Part shown: in pieces, positions 1 to 8,475 of the stretch
How positions within the stretch are numbered: the stretch's first letter is position 1
Layout of the letters: each line of letters starts with the position of its first letter
Assembly (NCBI GenBank): GCA_964575975.1
Contig: CAZNTU010000008.1
Location: 1 to 63,425 of the forward strand
Direction of reading: 5' to 3'
DNA: 63,425 nucleotides
Source of the DNA: G963674505 sp964575975
GTDB taxonomy: Bacteria; Desulfobacterota; Desulfobacteria; Desulfobacterales; SKZT01
Position numbers and translations under genes: made by a program
The notes under the pieces: model-generated
Database searches by the model: none
Seen by the model: only the letters and a program-made list of their open reading frames with translations
What the model was told of the DNA's origin: nothing

Positions 1-40
1 CTCCAGGGGATACATGGTGTCATTTTTATTTTCCCAGAGG

Positions 41-649
41 TCAAGAGTTCTGAACGTAAAGAGTCGTTATGCAAATTTCCTTTTGGAGTGTCTTCAACTC
101 GGCCCGGGTACTGGTGCGGAGTTGGGCGTCCAGATTGGACAATGGCTCGTCCAGAAGGAAAACATCGGGTCTTCTCGCCAGCGCTCTCGCCATCGCCACC
201 CTTTGGCGCTGTCCGCCGGAGAGTTCCGCCGGCTTCCGGTCCAATAATTTCTCGATTCCAAGCATTTCCGCAGTTCGGTTAACCGACGATCGAATCTTGT
301 CCTTTTTTTCTTTCGCGACCTTGAGGGGAAACGCGATGTTGGAATACACGTTCATATGCGGATAAAGGGCGTAGCTTTGAAATACCATCGCCACGTTTCG
401 CTTTCCCGGAGGTTCGAATATTTTTTTTTCCTTGCAAGCGACGACTCTTCCGCCGAACAGGATCTTCCCTTCCGACGGCTTCTCCAAGCCGGCGGTCAGA
501 TTCAACAGCGTGGACTTGCCGCATCCGCTCGGGCCCAGCAGAATGAAAAACTCCCCGTCGTTTATTTCGAGATCGATATCCTTCACGGCGCTGACCATTC
601 CCCGCAAGGAAAAAAATTTTTTTGTCACACGGCGATATTCGATTTTCAT
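41..649 (-). pseudogene. Truncated sugar ABC transporter ATPase (MalK/UgpC-like)
   Basis: This would energise the ABC importer encoded just upstream. The start (ATG at 649) overlaps the permease stop by four bases. Visible are Walker A (GPSGCGKST, about residues 39-47), the Q-loop (MVFQSYALYPHMNV), the signature LSGGQRQRV and Walker B/D-loop (VFLLDEPLSNLD). The reading frame stops after about 202 residues, just before the H-loop (THDQ in relatives), and neither other frame continues it. Full-length MalK-type proteins have about 350-380 residues with a C-terminal TOBE domain. The last 40 bases of the window do not look like MalK. It is probably inactive, cut by a rearrangement or insertion, unless another ATPase serves the importer. 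Confidence 0.85.
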
Positions 650-1476
650 TCTTTCACAGCCCCTCTGGTTAGGCCCTGAATAATCCTCCGTTGGAAAAAC
701 AGCGTCAGGACGATCACGGGAACGGTTGCGACGGAGGCGGCCGCCATGATTTCCCCCCATGGAATTTGGCCGTGCAAACCCTCGAAAAGTGCGATTCCGA
801 CCGGTATCGTTCTCGCGGCCCGGTCCGTAGTCAGCATCAATGCGAACAAAAATTCGTTGAAGGAAAAAATGAAGGCCAACAGCAATGTCGAGAATATCCC
901 CGGGGCCGCGACCGGAAAAACGATCTTGAAAAGGATTTGCAGCCGGGTGCAACCGTCGATCATCCCCGCCTTGTCGAGGTCTTTGGGAACTTGGGCGAAA
1001 TAGCTGACCAATATCCAAAGGGACAACGGAAGAGACCAAGCCACGTAGGGAAAGATCAACGCCGGGAACGTATTGATCCAACCGAGAACAGTCATGAACT
1101 TGAACAGATATCCCACCAGACTCACTGGCGGAAACATGGACATGGCCAGGATGGAAAACATCAGCAAGGCTTTTCCCGGCAGCGATGTCCGGGTAATGGC
1201 ATATGCCGCGAGCGATGCGACAAAAACGCAGACGACCGCGCTCGCTCCCGACACTACAAAGCTGTTTCTCAAGTAATAAAGGAAATGCTCGGACTCGGAG
1301 AACAAGATCGCTTGGTAATTTTCCAGAGTGACAAGATATTTTTCGCCGGGGAGCAAAAAATCCGGCGACCGGCTGAAACTTGTCAGCGCCATGTACAGGA
1401 CCGGCCCTAGCGTAATTGCAAACGTGAACAGGATTCCGAGCCTCAATATCGACTTTCGCGCTCCCTCTTCGTTCAT
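646..1476 (-). CDS. Sugar ABC transporter permease, MalG-like
   Basis: Inner-membrane permease of a carbohydrate-type (CUT1) ABC importer, about 276 residues with six predicted membrane helices. The cytoplasmic EAA loop that docks on the ATPase is visible as DGCTRLQILFKIVFPVAAP in the second half. The ATG at 1476 overlaps the stop of the preceding permease by four bases (ATGA), as does its own stop with the ATPase start, so the genes are translationally coupled. Family and operon order (binding protein, MalF-like, MalG-like, ATPase) fit a sugar or polyol importer; the substrate cannot be read from the sequence. Confidence 0.9.
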   Translation of the reverse strand: MNEEGARKSILRLGILFTFAITLGPVLYMALTSFSRSPDFLLPGEKYLVTLENYQAILFSESEHFLYYLRNSFVVSGASAVVCVFVASLAAYAITRTSLPGKALLMFSILAMSMFPPVSLVGYLFKFMTVLGWINTFPALIFPYVAWSLPLSLWILVSYFAQVPKDLDKAGMIDGCTRLQILFKIVFPVAAPGIFSTLLLAFIFSFNEFLFALMLTTDRAARTIPVGIALFEGLHGQIPWGEIMAAASVATVPVIVLTLFFQRRIIQGLTRGAVKE

Positions 1477-2351
1477 AGAACCTCCCTTCCGAAATTTCCC
1501 GCTCGGACAAGCGCCATGGAAAGTATCAGCGCCGACAGGAATAGAATCGCGCTGGATGCCGACCCGTAACCGAAATCGGCTGCTGAAAAGTATTCGAAGC
1601 TGAAAAGGGAAACGGATGCCGTAGCGCCTCCCGGCCCTCCTCCTGTCAGAACGTATATGACGTCGAAAATCCTCAGGGAATCCACGGCTCGAAACAGCAC
1701 GGTCACAATCAGAACCGGTTTCAGCAAGGGGACTGTGATTCGACAAAATCTTTGCAGCATCGAAGCCTGGTCGATCATCGCTTGGTTGTAAAGATCGCCG
1801 GATATCGCCGAAAGTCCGGCCAAAAGAATAATCGCGGCGAAAGGAGCAGTTTTCCAACTGTCGGCCACAACCAGGGCGACGAATGCTCCGATCTCGCTCC
1901 CAAGCCAATTTACCGGTTCGTTGTGCAGGCGAAAGGTTTTGAGCAGGTAATTGGCGGCTCCGTAGCTATAATTGTAGATCAATTCGAAAATTCTCGCGGA
2001 AATCGCCGCAGGGATGGCCCAAGGCACAAGAACGCACGCTCGAACGGCTCCACGAAAGGGAATTCGTTCGTTCAGGACGAGAGCCACTGCCAATCCCACA
2101 AGCACCTGCAACGGCACCGACGCGATCACGAACAGGAAAGTGAAGACGATCGCCTCATGGAATCCAGGATCCAGGAAAAGCCATTCGTAATTGGCGAAAC
2201 CGACAAAGCGGGTTTCGCGGTAGGGAACGTCCAAGTAAAAACTGTCCCGTAAAGTTCCAAGTAACGGAATGAAAACAAAGACGACCACGAAGGCGAGCAG
2301 CGGAATCAGAAATCCTATGTTTCTCCAATTCTTTTCCTCGCGACCCGCCAT
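1473..2351 (-). CDS. Sugar ABC transporter permease, MalF-like
   Basis: First permease of the CUT1-type importer, 292 residues, hydrophobic throughout with about six membrane helices. The EAA-like loop reads IDQASMLQRFCRITVPLLKP near the C-terminal third. The ATG at 2351 lies 13 bases after the stop of the binding-protein gene and is preceded by an AAAGGA-type ribosome binding site. It should pair with the MalG-like protein to form the translocation pore. No sign of damage. Confidence 0.9.
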   Translation of the reverse strand: MAGREEKNWRNIGFLIPLLAFVVVFVFIPLLGTLRDSFYLDVPYRETRFVGFANYEWLFLDPGFHEAIVFTFLFVIASVPLQVLVGLAVALVLNERIPFRGAVRACVLVPWAIPAAISARIFELIYNYSYGAANYLLKTFRLHNEPVNWLGSEIGAFVALVVADSWKTAPFAAIILLAGLSAISGDLYNQAMIDQASMLQRFCRITVPLLKPVLIVTVLFRAVDSLRIFDVIYVLTGGGPGGATASVSLFSFEYFSAADFGYGSASSAILFLSALILSMALVRAGNFGREVL

Positions 2352-2364
2352 GTATGCATCCTTT

Positions 2365-3639
2365 CTATTCGATACCGTACCGTTCCAGCAAGGCGTCGAT
2401 TTCTTCGTTCGCCGCCGAAAGGCCTTTTTCGGGAGATATGTTTCCCGATATCACGGCATTGATTCGGCGCTGGGCTATGGCGGAAACTTGCGTATAGAAA
2501 GGTACGACCGGCCGGGGGACCGCCTGTTCGAAAATGTTGCGAAGCTCCGTCAGATGAGGCGCTTTCGAAAGAATTTGAGGGTCGTCGTACAAATCCTTTC
2601 TGCCCGGATTCCATCCAAGGTCGAACGCCAATTTTTTCTGAACTTCGTAGGACGTGACGTACTCGACAAATTGAATCGCGATGGGCTTCACGTCGGAAAA
2701 AACGGACAGACCCACGTGCCACCCTCCGAGCGTCGATACGGCTTTTCCTCCCGTAAAGGCCGGAATCATCGAAACCCCGACCTTTCCTCGAACCCGAGAG
2801 TCGTCGCTTTGGTGCAACGCCCACGCGTAGGGCCAGTTGCGTTGGAAAAGAGCGTTTCCCGCCTGAAAAAAATGGCGGGAGTCCTCTTCTTTCATCTCCG
2901 TGTAAGTCGAGGGCGGAGAGATCTCGTATTTCCAAACGAGGTCCCGCATGAAATACAGGGCACTCAAATTTTCCGGTATGCTCGGGATCGAAGGGCGATC
3001 GCCTCCCGCGAAGCCTCCTCCCGCCCCGGCGAATTCCAGAAAATTGCAGATCAATCCTTCGTACTGGGCTCCTTGCCATACGAAACCGTAAAATCCCGGA
3101 TTGGTTTGTCGAATTTTTCTTTGGACTTGCAGCGAGTACTTAAGAAGTTCGTCCCATGTGGAAGGTGGACCGGGCAATCCGAATTCGTCCAAGATGTCCT
3201 TCCTGTAGTACAGCACCCCTGCGTCGAGGTATACGGGGAGAGCGACCACTCGATTTTCGTGCAGGTCCACTTCTTGAACGATGCGTTGAAAAAAGGGATT
3301 TACATCCGCCTCGAGGGGTTCCAGCCACTCGGATGCGGAAAAAAGTCCGATCCAGGCGACATCCATTAGAAACACATCCGGATCGCTTTGCTCTGCGGTC
3401 AGAGAAACAATCAAGCTTTGGCGTCTTTGATCCGTGTCGGTCGGTTGCCGATGCAGCTTTACCGGTATTCCGTAACGCTCTTCGAAGTCCGCGACCACTT
3501 CCTCCCATATCAACAATTCGGACGGGGTCCCGCCCACGGAAAATACCAAGCGCTTTTCGTTTTCGCAACCCGAGATCGAAAAAAGAATCGCGACCCCTAA
3601 GACCCGTTTGAGGAACAACGCAAATGCCGGTTTTCGCAT
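2365..3639 (-). CDS. Sugar-type ABC transporter substrate-binding lipoprotein
   Basis: Extracellular solute-binding protein (family 1), about 424 residues. The chosen start (ATG 3639) gives a short basic N-terminus, a hydrophobic core and a lipobox ending ISGC, so the mature protein is probably lipid-anchored on the periplasmic side. An in-frame ATG at 3675 would lie inside a hairpin and extend the signal peptide awkwardly. The body has the usual features of the family, for example a FLMDVAWIGLF segment and a C-terminal region with LGWNPGRKDLY. It is first in the importer operon. The ligand is not recognisable. Confidence 0.88.
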   Translation of the reverse strand: MRKPAFALFLKRVLGVAILFSISGCENEKRLVFSVGGTPSELLIWEEVVADFEERYGIPVKLHRQPTDTDQRRQSLIVSLTAEQSDPDVFLMDVAWIGLFSASEWLEPLEADVNPFFQRIVQEVDLHENRVVALPVYLDAGVLYYRKDILDEFGLPGPPSTWDELLKYSLQVQRKIRQTNPGFYGFVWQGAQYEGLICNFLEFAGAGGGFAGGDRPSIPSIPENLSALYFMRDLVWKYEISPPSTYTEMKEEDSRHFFQAGNALFQRNWPYAWALHQSDDSRVRGKVGVSMIPAFTGGKAVSTLGGWHVGLSVFSDVKPIAIQFVEYVTSYEVQKKLAFDLGWNPGRKDLYDDPQILSKAPHLTELRNIFEQAVPRPVVPFYTQVSAIAQRRINAVISGNISPEKGLSAANEEIDALLERYGIE

Positions 3640-3660
3640 CGGTTTTTTTCCCTTGATGAA

Positions 3661-3689
3661 ATCCCCGGATTTCATCCAATCCGGGGATC
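3661..3689. promoter_or_regulatory. Hairpin in the leader of the ABC importer operon
   Basis: An 11-base perfect inverted repeat (ATCCCCGGATT, loop, AATCCGGGGAT) lies between the PRC-barrel gene and the binding-protein gene, about 20 bases upstream of the chosen start. No T-run follows it on the minus strand, so it is not a convincing terminator. It could be an operator or an mRNA leader structure for the importer. Confidence 0.5.
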
Positions 3690-3749
3690 ATGAGTAAGGA
3701 TCGAGTGATTGAGTGGAATACGACTTCGACGACGTTCGTTTCTTCCAAT

Positions 3750-4181
3750 CTATTCCATGTCGAAATAGGAGCGAACTTGGACCCTGCCGCCTGGCATTTT
3801 GAAAGCATCCACGCTGTCGAACACAGGGGCGTTCAAAATTGTCTCCTCGTTGTAGTCTACGGAGAACCAATGTCTACCCTGCGTTCCTTTCACGACCTGA
3901 ATTCTCTCGATCGGGATCGGTATCACTCCGATTTGTTCCGGCCTTGACAGCAACAGGTAGCTTGGTTGCCCTGTCATGTGGAACACGATCTCTTCGTTTG
4001 TGCCGATTGGTTTTCCCGTGTTGCTTATCACCGGTGCCCCCTCCAGTTCGAGCGCTTCCGAATTGGAGAGTTCGGCCGCCTTGGACGTTGTCGATCTATA
4101 TTCCTGGGCCGATACGAACGCCGCCATTGACAGCGAAAGAACGAATGCGAACACCGCCGTGACGATTGCCGAATTTTTCAT
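3750..4181 (-). CDS. Exported PRC-barrel-like protein
   Basis: 143 residues. The N-terminus is a signal peptide (MKNSAIV, hydrophobic stretch, FVSAQE cleavage region), so the mature protein should be periplasmic. The rest resembles PRC-barrel proteins: an LEGAPVISNTGKPIGTNEEI strand-turn segment followed by short beta strands. The start at 4181 has a good AGGAGG ribosome binding site (CAAGGAGGCAACAA). It reads toward the importer operon but is separated by 110 bases with a hairpin, so co-transcription is uncertain. The function is unknown. Confidence 0.7.
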   Translation of the reverse strand: MKNSAIVTAVFAFVLSLSMAAFVSAQEYRSTTSKAAELSNSEALELEGAPVISNTGKPIGTNEEIVFHMTGQPSYLLLSRPEQIGVIPIPIERIQVVKGTQGRHWFSVDYNEETILNAPVFDSVDAFKMPGGRVQVRSYFDME

Positions 4182-4485
4182 TTGTTGCCTCCTTGCATTT
4201 TTTTGCGATGGTTGAAAAAATCCATTTCGTTTTCTGTGTTTTCGAAACAGCCAATTCCGAATTTAAAAAAAACAAATCGACTATGGTAAGCTAATTGCCG
4301 CCGTACGAGCCAACAATACGGAACTGACCGTATATTCCGGAAAGCCGGCGTCTAAAAACGCGAATACAAGCCCTCATGTCTTTGATTTTTCGATCTTGAA
4401 AAATCTATGGCCCCAAGTATTCGTCAAGGGAAGATCGTTCGATTCTGGAGATTTGAGAGAGTCGTTTTTTGGGGAAGTCTAAAAA

Positions 4486-4527
4486 AAATACGGGGGAGAA
4501 ATCGTTTGCGATTTCTCCCCCGTATTT
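4486..4527 (-). terminator. Rho-independent terminator of the rpmH-mnmE operon
   Basis: A 19-base perfect stem (left arm 4486-4504, loop TTTG, right arm 4509-4527) is followed on the minus strand by eight T residues (A-run at 4482-4489 on the plus strand). It ends the leftward operon whose last gene stops at 4562. It lies two bases from a parS site. Confidence 0.9.
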
Positions 4528-4529
4528 CG

Positions 4530-4545
4530 TGTTCCACGTGGAACA
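4530..4545. other. parS: parS centromere site (perfect palindrome)
   Basis: TGTTCCACGTGGAACA is a perfect 16-base palindrome and matches the known bacterial parS consensus TGTTNCACGTGNAACA bound by ParB. It lies between the operon terminator and the last gene of the mnmE operon. Chromosomal parS sites cluster near oriC, which fits the gene content here. No parA or parB gene lies in the window. Confidence 0.85.
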
Positions 4546-4561
4546 TATTTTGATGTCCGAC

Positions 4562-5116
4562 TTAGATCGACAAACCAATCCCCCGCAAGTATCGCCCGAC
4601 TCTGTCCGAAACGGAATCGAACATTTTAGCCCCTGCCATGAAGGCGAAAATGTCGTCCTTGTTTCCGCATTGTTTCGCGAACGCGGGAGCGATGATTTTT
4701 GTGGCGTCCCTTGCGGAGGAATTTTCGTTCATCGCCGCCACATACATGTCTAGCCTTTTTTTTAGAACTCCGAAATAATCGACGCTTTTTTCGGCGAGTT
4801 TGCCTGCGCCTTCCGACACCTCTCGGGAGAAATATTGAATCGCCTGCCAGTAGGATTCCGAAAGGAGGTTTTTATGCGGAGATTTTTCGAGGAAATAGGA
4901 AAGGTTCCACCCTACAGCGACGATCTTTAGAATTTGCAGCTCGTATTCAAGGCTCGAGGCCCGCGCGACTGATTTTTCGGAGTAGTTCCTTGCCAGCCAC
5001 ATCACGTCTTCCCGGTCGATGGCGTAATGGAACAAGTCCTCGCAGGCCTTTTCGATATCGCCTTTTTCTTCGTTTTTATCGTTTTCGTCCATGTTCGAAT
5101 CCGCTTTCGCAATCAT
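4562..5116 (-). CDS. Hypothetical protein, last gene of the mnmE operon
   Basis: About 184 residues, not recognised. The start (ATG 5116) overlaps the upstream stop as ATGA, so translation is coupled. The protein is acidic at the N-terminus, has no signal peptide or membrane segment, and looks largely helical. An internal methionine (MDEND) eight codons in is an alternative start. It is co-transcribed with the next two genes upstream; the operon ends with the terminator at 4486-4527. No conserved catalytic motif is visible. Confidence 0.65.
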   Translation of the reverse strand: MIAKADSNMDENDKNEEKGDIEKACEDLFHYAIDREDVMWLARNYSEKSVARASSLEYELQILKIVAVGWNLSYFLEKSPHKNLLSESYWQAIQYFSREVSEGAGKLAEKSVDYFGVLKKRLDMYVAAMNENSSARDATKIIAPAFAKQCGNKDDIFAFMAGAKMFDSVSDRVGRYLRGIGLSI

Positions 5117-5460
5117 TCGTCTTCCAATTCGCTCTTCAGCAATTCCTGGTGCCAAATCGCGAATTCGTACATTCCGACAAAGCGTTCGTCGTTGTTGATG
5201 ATCCCCAGCGCCATTTCCAGAACGCCCCTGCAATACGCGTTGCCGGTCTTGCCCATTTCCCGCGTCTGAAGAAATTCCCTCACCAACATTTGGGTCGTCC
5301 TGTTGGTCTGGTCTCTTCTGATGTCTATCGGATCCTTCGGCATCAGAAACGGGTCCCAGTTTTCATACCCCCTTTTCAATACCTGTTTCTGTCTTCTCGG
5401 AGACATGCTGTCGAATATGAACTTTTTTCTGACTTCTTCTTCATTCGGCCGATCCGTCAT
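5113..5460 (-). CDS. Hypothetical small cytoplasmic protein
   Basis: 115 residues, not recognised. A strong GAGGAGG ribosome binding site lies inside the end of the upstream cysteine-cluster gene, which this gene overlaps by 20 bases. The sequence is charged and probably helical, with a SPRRQKQVLKRGYENWDPF segment near the N-terminus and no cysteines arranged as a metal site. The overlap and coupling with both neighbours suggest the three small genes work together. Confidence 0.65.
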   Translation of the reverse strand: MTDRPNEEEVRKKFIFDSMSPRRQKQVLKRGYENWDPFLMPKDPIDIRRDQTNRTTQMLVREFLQTREMGKTGNAYCRGVLEMALGIINNDERFVGMYEFAIWHQELLKSELEDE

Positions 5461-6130
5461 TTTTTTCCTCCTCCCCCTTCTTTTCCTTGTCGCCGATTCC
5501 CAAGTATTCGTCGTCGTATTCGTTCAGGATCGCCATGGAAAGCGGGACGAGCAATTCCGCAAGTCCGACGTATTTCGATTTTATATCGGCCGCCAATTCG
5601 CGGCAGATGTGATGCAATTTTTCATGGAGAATATCGAGGTTCACGGTCGGATAGTTTTCCCCCTCCTTGAATCCAGAAATGCCGCACGTATGGCCTTTTC
5701 CTCCTATGGCGGCGGGAATTCCGTAGATCCGGCACGTGATGGGCCTGAATTCGTATATTCGGCATTTGTCCGAATCGTCTAGCATCGGGCACCGTACGCG
5801 CTTCTCCGCCATTTCTTCGAGTATCCTCGTTTCTTCCTTGCCCTCCTTGAATTCCCTGTAGGCCGCCTTTTTTAGCTTGAACGCCTCCCTGTCCGCCGTG
5901 TTGGCCTTCTCGAGGAGCCGTTCCAGTTCTTCGCCCGAGAATTTTTCCCTGAACTTTTTGCTGATGTACATGGCTTCAACCAGGCTGACATCGAAAAGGG
6001 CATGGCAGCAATCGGAACATTCCACCTTGCATTTGACGCAGTCGGGATATTTTTCCTTTACCTGCTCGAATACCCTGCCAACCGAATCTACGATTTTCCT
6101 ATATTTTTCGAAATGCTTTTCGTAATCCAT
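5441..6130 (-). CDS. YkgJ-family cysteine-cluster protein
   Basis: 229 residues. The N-terminal part has CVKCKVECSDCC and the middle has CPMLDDSDKCRIYEFRPITC, the cysteine pattern of the Zn/Fe-chelating YkgJ/PF03692 family. A further cysteine follows in GHTCGI. Members bind a metal or Fe-S cluster; most have unknown function. A GGGAG ribosome binding site precedes the ATG at 6130. It lies downstream of mnmE, separated by 59 bases that include a parS site. Confidence 0.8.
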   Translation of the reverse strand: MDYEKHFEKYRKIVDSVGRVFEQVKEKYPDCVKCKVECSDCCHALFDVSLVEAMYISKKFREKFSGEELERLLEKANTADREAFKLKKAAYREFKEGKEETRILEEMAEKRVRCPMLDDSDKCRIYEFRPITCRIYGIPAAIGGKGHTCGISGFKEGENYPTVNLDILHEKLHHICRELAADIKSKYVGLAELLVPLSMAILNEYDDEYLGIGDKEKKGEEEKNDGSAE

Positions 6131-6173
6131 TTATATTGTTTCTCCCGCTGGTTCGCTGGATATCGGAAAACGA

Positions 6174-6189
6174 TGTTTCACGTGGAACA
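6174..6189. other. parS: parS centromere site (one arm substitution)
   Basis: TGTTTCACGTGGAACA fits the parS consensus TGTTNCACGTGNAACA at every fixed position. It sits directly against the mnmE stop codon (6190-6192) and 1.6 kb from the perfect site at 4530. Two consensus sites this close are very unlikely by chance, so this is a credible ParB-loading region. Confidence 0.82.
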
Positions 6190-7548
6190 TCATTTTCCGA
6201 TACAGAATTGATTGAAAATCTTGTCCAATATGTCTTCGCCGACCTCCACCCCTAAAACCGCGTCGAGTTCCTTTAACGCCTCCTTCAATTCGATAGAGAC
6301 GATCTCGAGATCGTACGCGCCCCGGTAGTGCGCCAAAGCCCTTTCCACTGAATTGGCCGCTTCGGTCACATGTCTTTTCTGCCTCACGTTCGAAATAAGA
6401 ATATCCTTTTCCTCGAATTGGTTCGCGCCAAGGATCTGATTTTTTATCGCCTCTTTCAGTTCTTCCACGCCGGTACCCGTCAAAGCGGATGTTTCAACGA
6501 CATTTTCGCCTTTCCATTCTTCCGGTATTGCCGGTCTTTCCATGGTTGCCACAAGGTCGGCTTTGTTCAAAACCACGATTTTCGGACGGTCGCCTATGTA
6601 TCCCAGGATTTCCAAGTCTCCCCGGTCCATACCGCCTGACGCGTCGCAGATGAACAGTACGATGTGAGCTTTTTCCAGAATCTTTCTGGCGTTTTCGATT
6701 CCGATTTTTTCGATCGGATCGTTGCTTTCGCGCATTCCGGCGGTGTCGTACAATCTCGCCGAAATTCCGTCAAGCTGGAAACTCTCCTCGATATGATCCC
6801 TTGTCGTTCCCGGATACGGAGTGACTATAGCCCTTTCCGAGTTCAGCAGACGATTCATGAGACTGCTTTTTCCGACGTTCGGTTTCCCAGCAAGGACAAC
6901 ATTGATTCCGTTTTTAAAAACGAGTCCTGCCTCAGCGCCCTTTCTCAACCTTTCGAGCGGCGACAGAATTTCTCTTTCCCAGTCTCTTCCGCTTTCGAAC
7001 CCGTCTTCCGAATCCTCCGAAAAATCTATCTCCGCCTCTATTTCCGCCAAAAACACAAGTACTTTTTCCTTGATTTCGACCAATCCGGAAAACAGCTCGC
7101 CCTGAATCTGTTTTCCGGCGATTTTCCTGGCGCTTTCGGTTTTCGCGTCTATCAAATCTATTACCGCCTCCGCCCGGGTCAAATCTATTCTGCCGTTTAA
7201 AAATGCTCTTTTTGTGAATTCTCCCGGTTCGGCCAATCTCGCGCCCAACCCCAGCACCGTGCCAAGTATTTTTTCCACGACCGCCTGCCCGGCGTGCGCC
7301 TGGATTTCCACCACGTCTTCCCGCGTGTACGAATTCGGGGCTAACATGGGGCACAATATCACTTCGTCGATAACCTCTCCAGTTTCCGGCTCCACGATGT
7401 TTCCGTAAACGATTTTGCCGTGTCCGATCTCTTTTGCCCCCGTTCCGCCCCTTATGGGCGGCCGGAAAATCTTTTCGGCTATTTCAACGGCGTCGTCCCC
7501 GGAGATTCGTACGATGGCGATACCGCCTTGTCCGGCCGGTGTTGCCAA
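6190..7548 (-). CDS. mnmE: tRNA modification GTPase MnmE
   Basis: With MnmG, MnmE makes the 5-carboxymethylaminomethyl group on U34 of certain tRNAs. Seen here are the formyl-THF-binding N-terminal domain (ATPAGQGGIAIVRISG), the central G domain (G1 GKPNVGKS, G3 DTAG, G4 NKAD) and the diagnostic C-terminal FCIGK. The first standard start codon is TTG 7548. The family's conserved N-terminal residues DTIAALATP are encoded in the same frame upstream (GAC at 7563-7561) but no ATG, GTG or TTG precedes them, so the real start may be ATT at 7557 or another rare codon. jag stops 19 bases away. Confidence 0.95.
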   Translation of the reverse strand: MATPAGQGGIAIVRISGDDAVEIAEKIFRPPIRGGTGAKEIGHGKIVYGNIVEPETGEVIDEVILCPMLAPNSYTREDVVEIQAHAGQAVVEKILGTVLGLGARLAEPGEFTKRAFLNGRIDLTRAEAVIDLIDAKTESARKIAGKQIQGELFSGLVEIKEKVLVFLAEIEAEIDFSEDSEDGFESGRDWEREILSPLERLRKGAEAGLVFKNGINVVLAGKPNVGKSSLMNRLLNSERAIVTPYPGTTRDHIEESFQLDGISARLYDTAGMRESNDPIEKIGIENARKILEKAHIVLFICDASGGMDRGDLEILGYIGDRPKIVVLNKADLVATMERPAIPEEWKGENVVETSALTGTGVEELKEAIKNQILGANQFEEKDILISNVRQKRHVTEAANSVERALAHYRGAYDLEIVSIELKEALKELDAVLGVEVGEDILDKIFNQFCIGK

Positions 7549-7567
7549 GGCGGCAATGGTGTCCGTT

Positions 7568-8458
7568 CTATTTGCTCTTGTTTTTATTTTTTTTCGCCTT
7601 CTTGGGAAATATGACGAGTTTGCGATAAAAACCGTCCCCGATGCTTTGCGTCCGGATTTGATTGTCGTCCTTCAGGAACAAATGCACTATTCTTCGATCA
7701 TGGGAATTCATATGCCCTATCGTTACAGGCTTGCCGATTCGCTTCGCCTTTTCGGCCAATCTCGACGAGAGTCTCTCGAGATTTTGTTTTCGGCTTTCGA
7801 GGTATCCTTCGACATCCACCTGGACCCTTATTCTCTCGTCGAACTGCTTGTTCATTATCTTTTCGACGATATATTGTATCGCCTCCAAGGTTTGTCCCTT
7901 TTTTCCTATAAGAACGGCGGGACTGCCGCCGGTAACGTTCAAATGCAACTTGTTTTCAGTTTTACTTGCCGTTACTCGAGCGTCGTCCGCGATCAGTTCC
8001 ACGATCTTGTTCAGAACTTCCTTTCCCTTTTCCGCGATCTTTTCGTCGTCCGGGTTTTCTTGCATCCCCTCGGCAAGCTCTTCCGGTATTTCTTTCCCTT
8101 CGGTTTCCTTCGTTTCAGCCGCAGTTTCCTTTTTTTCCATTCCGGTGTCGATTCCTTCGAAGGATTCCTTAACGATGGATTTGATTTCCTCCCGGTCTTC
8201 GTCCAGCAAAACCGAATCGTTTTCTTGGTTTTCCTTTTCGTCCCTGTTTTCCCTGCCCTCGCTTTTCCTGATCGACCTTGGTTTCGGGGATACGACGCGG
8301 ATTTTCGCCTTTTTGGCTCCTACAAGTCCGAATATTCCGGTCGATCCGTACGATATTACGTCGTATTTAAGTTTGTCTTCCTTTATCTTCAGTTTCAAGC
8401 AGGCGTTCTTAACGGCATTTTCAACGTTTTTTCCTTCGAATTCCAACCCTGATGTCAT
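7568..8458 (-). CDS. jag: Jag/KhpB-family RNA-binding protein
   Basis: 296 residues. The N-terminal Jag domain is followed by a long charged linker rich in Glu and Lys, then a KH domain (IGKKGQTLEAIQYIVEKI) and an R3H domain (RRIVHLFLKD, then TQSIGDGFYRKLVI). Members bind RNA and are linked to cell-wall synthesis and envelope insertion. The start at 8458 has GGAGG five bases upstream. Order yidC-jag-mnmE is conserved in many bacteria near the origin. Confidence 0.92.
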   Translation of the reverse strand: MTSGLEFEGKNVENAVKNACLKLKIKEDKLKYDVISYGSTGIFGLVGAKKAKIRVVSPKPRSIRKSEGRENRDEKENQENDSVLLDEDREEIKSIVKESFEGIDTGMEKKETAAETKETEGKEIPEELAEGMQENPDDEKIAEKGKEVLNKIVELIADDARVTASKTENKLHLNVTGGSPAVLIGKKGQTLEAIQYIVEKIMNKQFDERIRVQVDVEGYLESRKQNLERLSSRLAEKAKRIGKPVTIGHMNSHDRRIVHLFLKDDNQIRTQSIGDGFYRKLVIFPKKAKKNKNKSK

Positions 8459-8475
8459 GAAAACCTCCGTCGTTG

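Noticed and set aside
41..1510. 489-residue frame extending the ABC ATPase upstream
   Set aside because: The upstream 287 residues are the permease gene read in another frame; the ATPase starts at 649 with a coupled ATGA.
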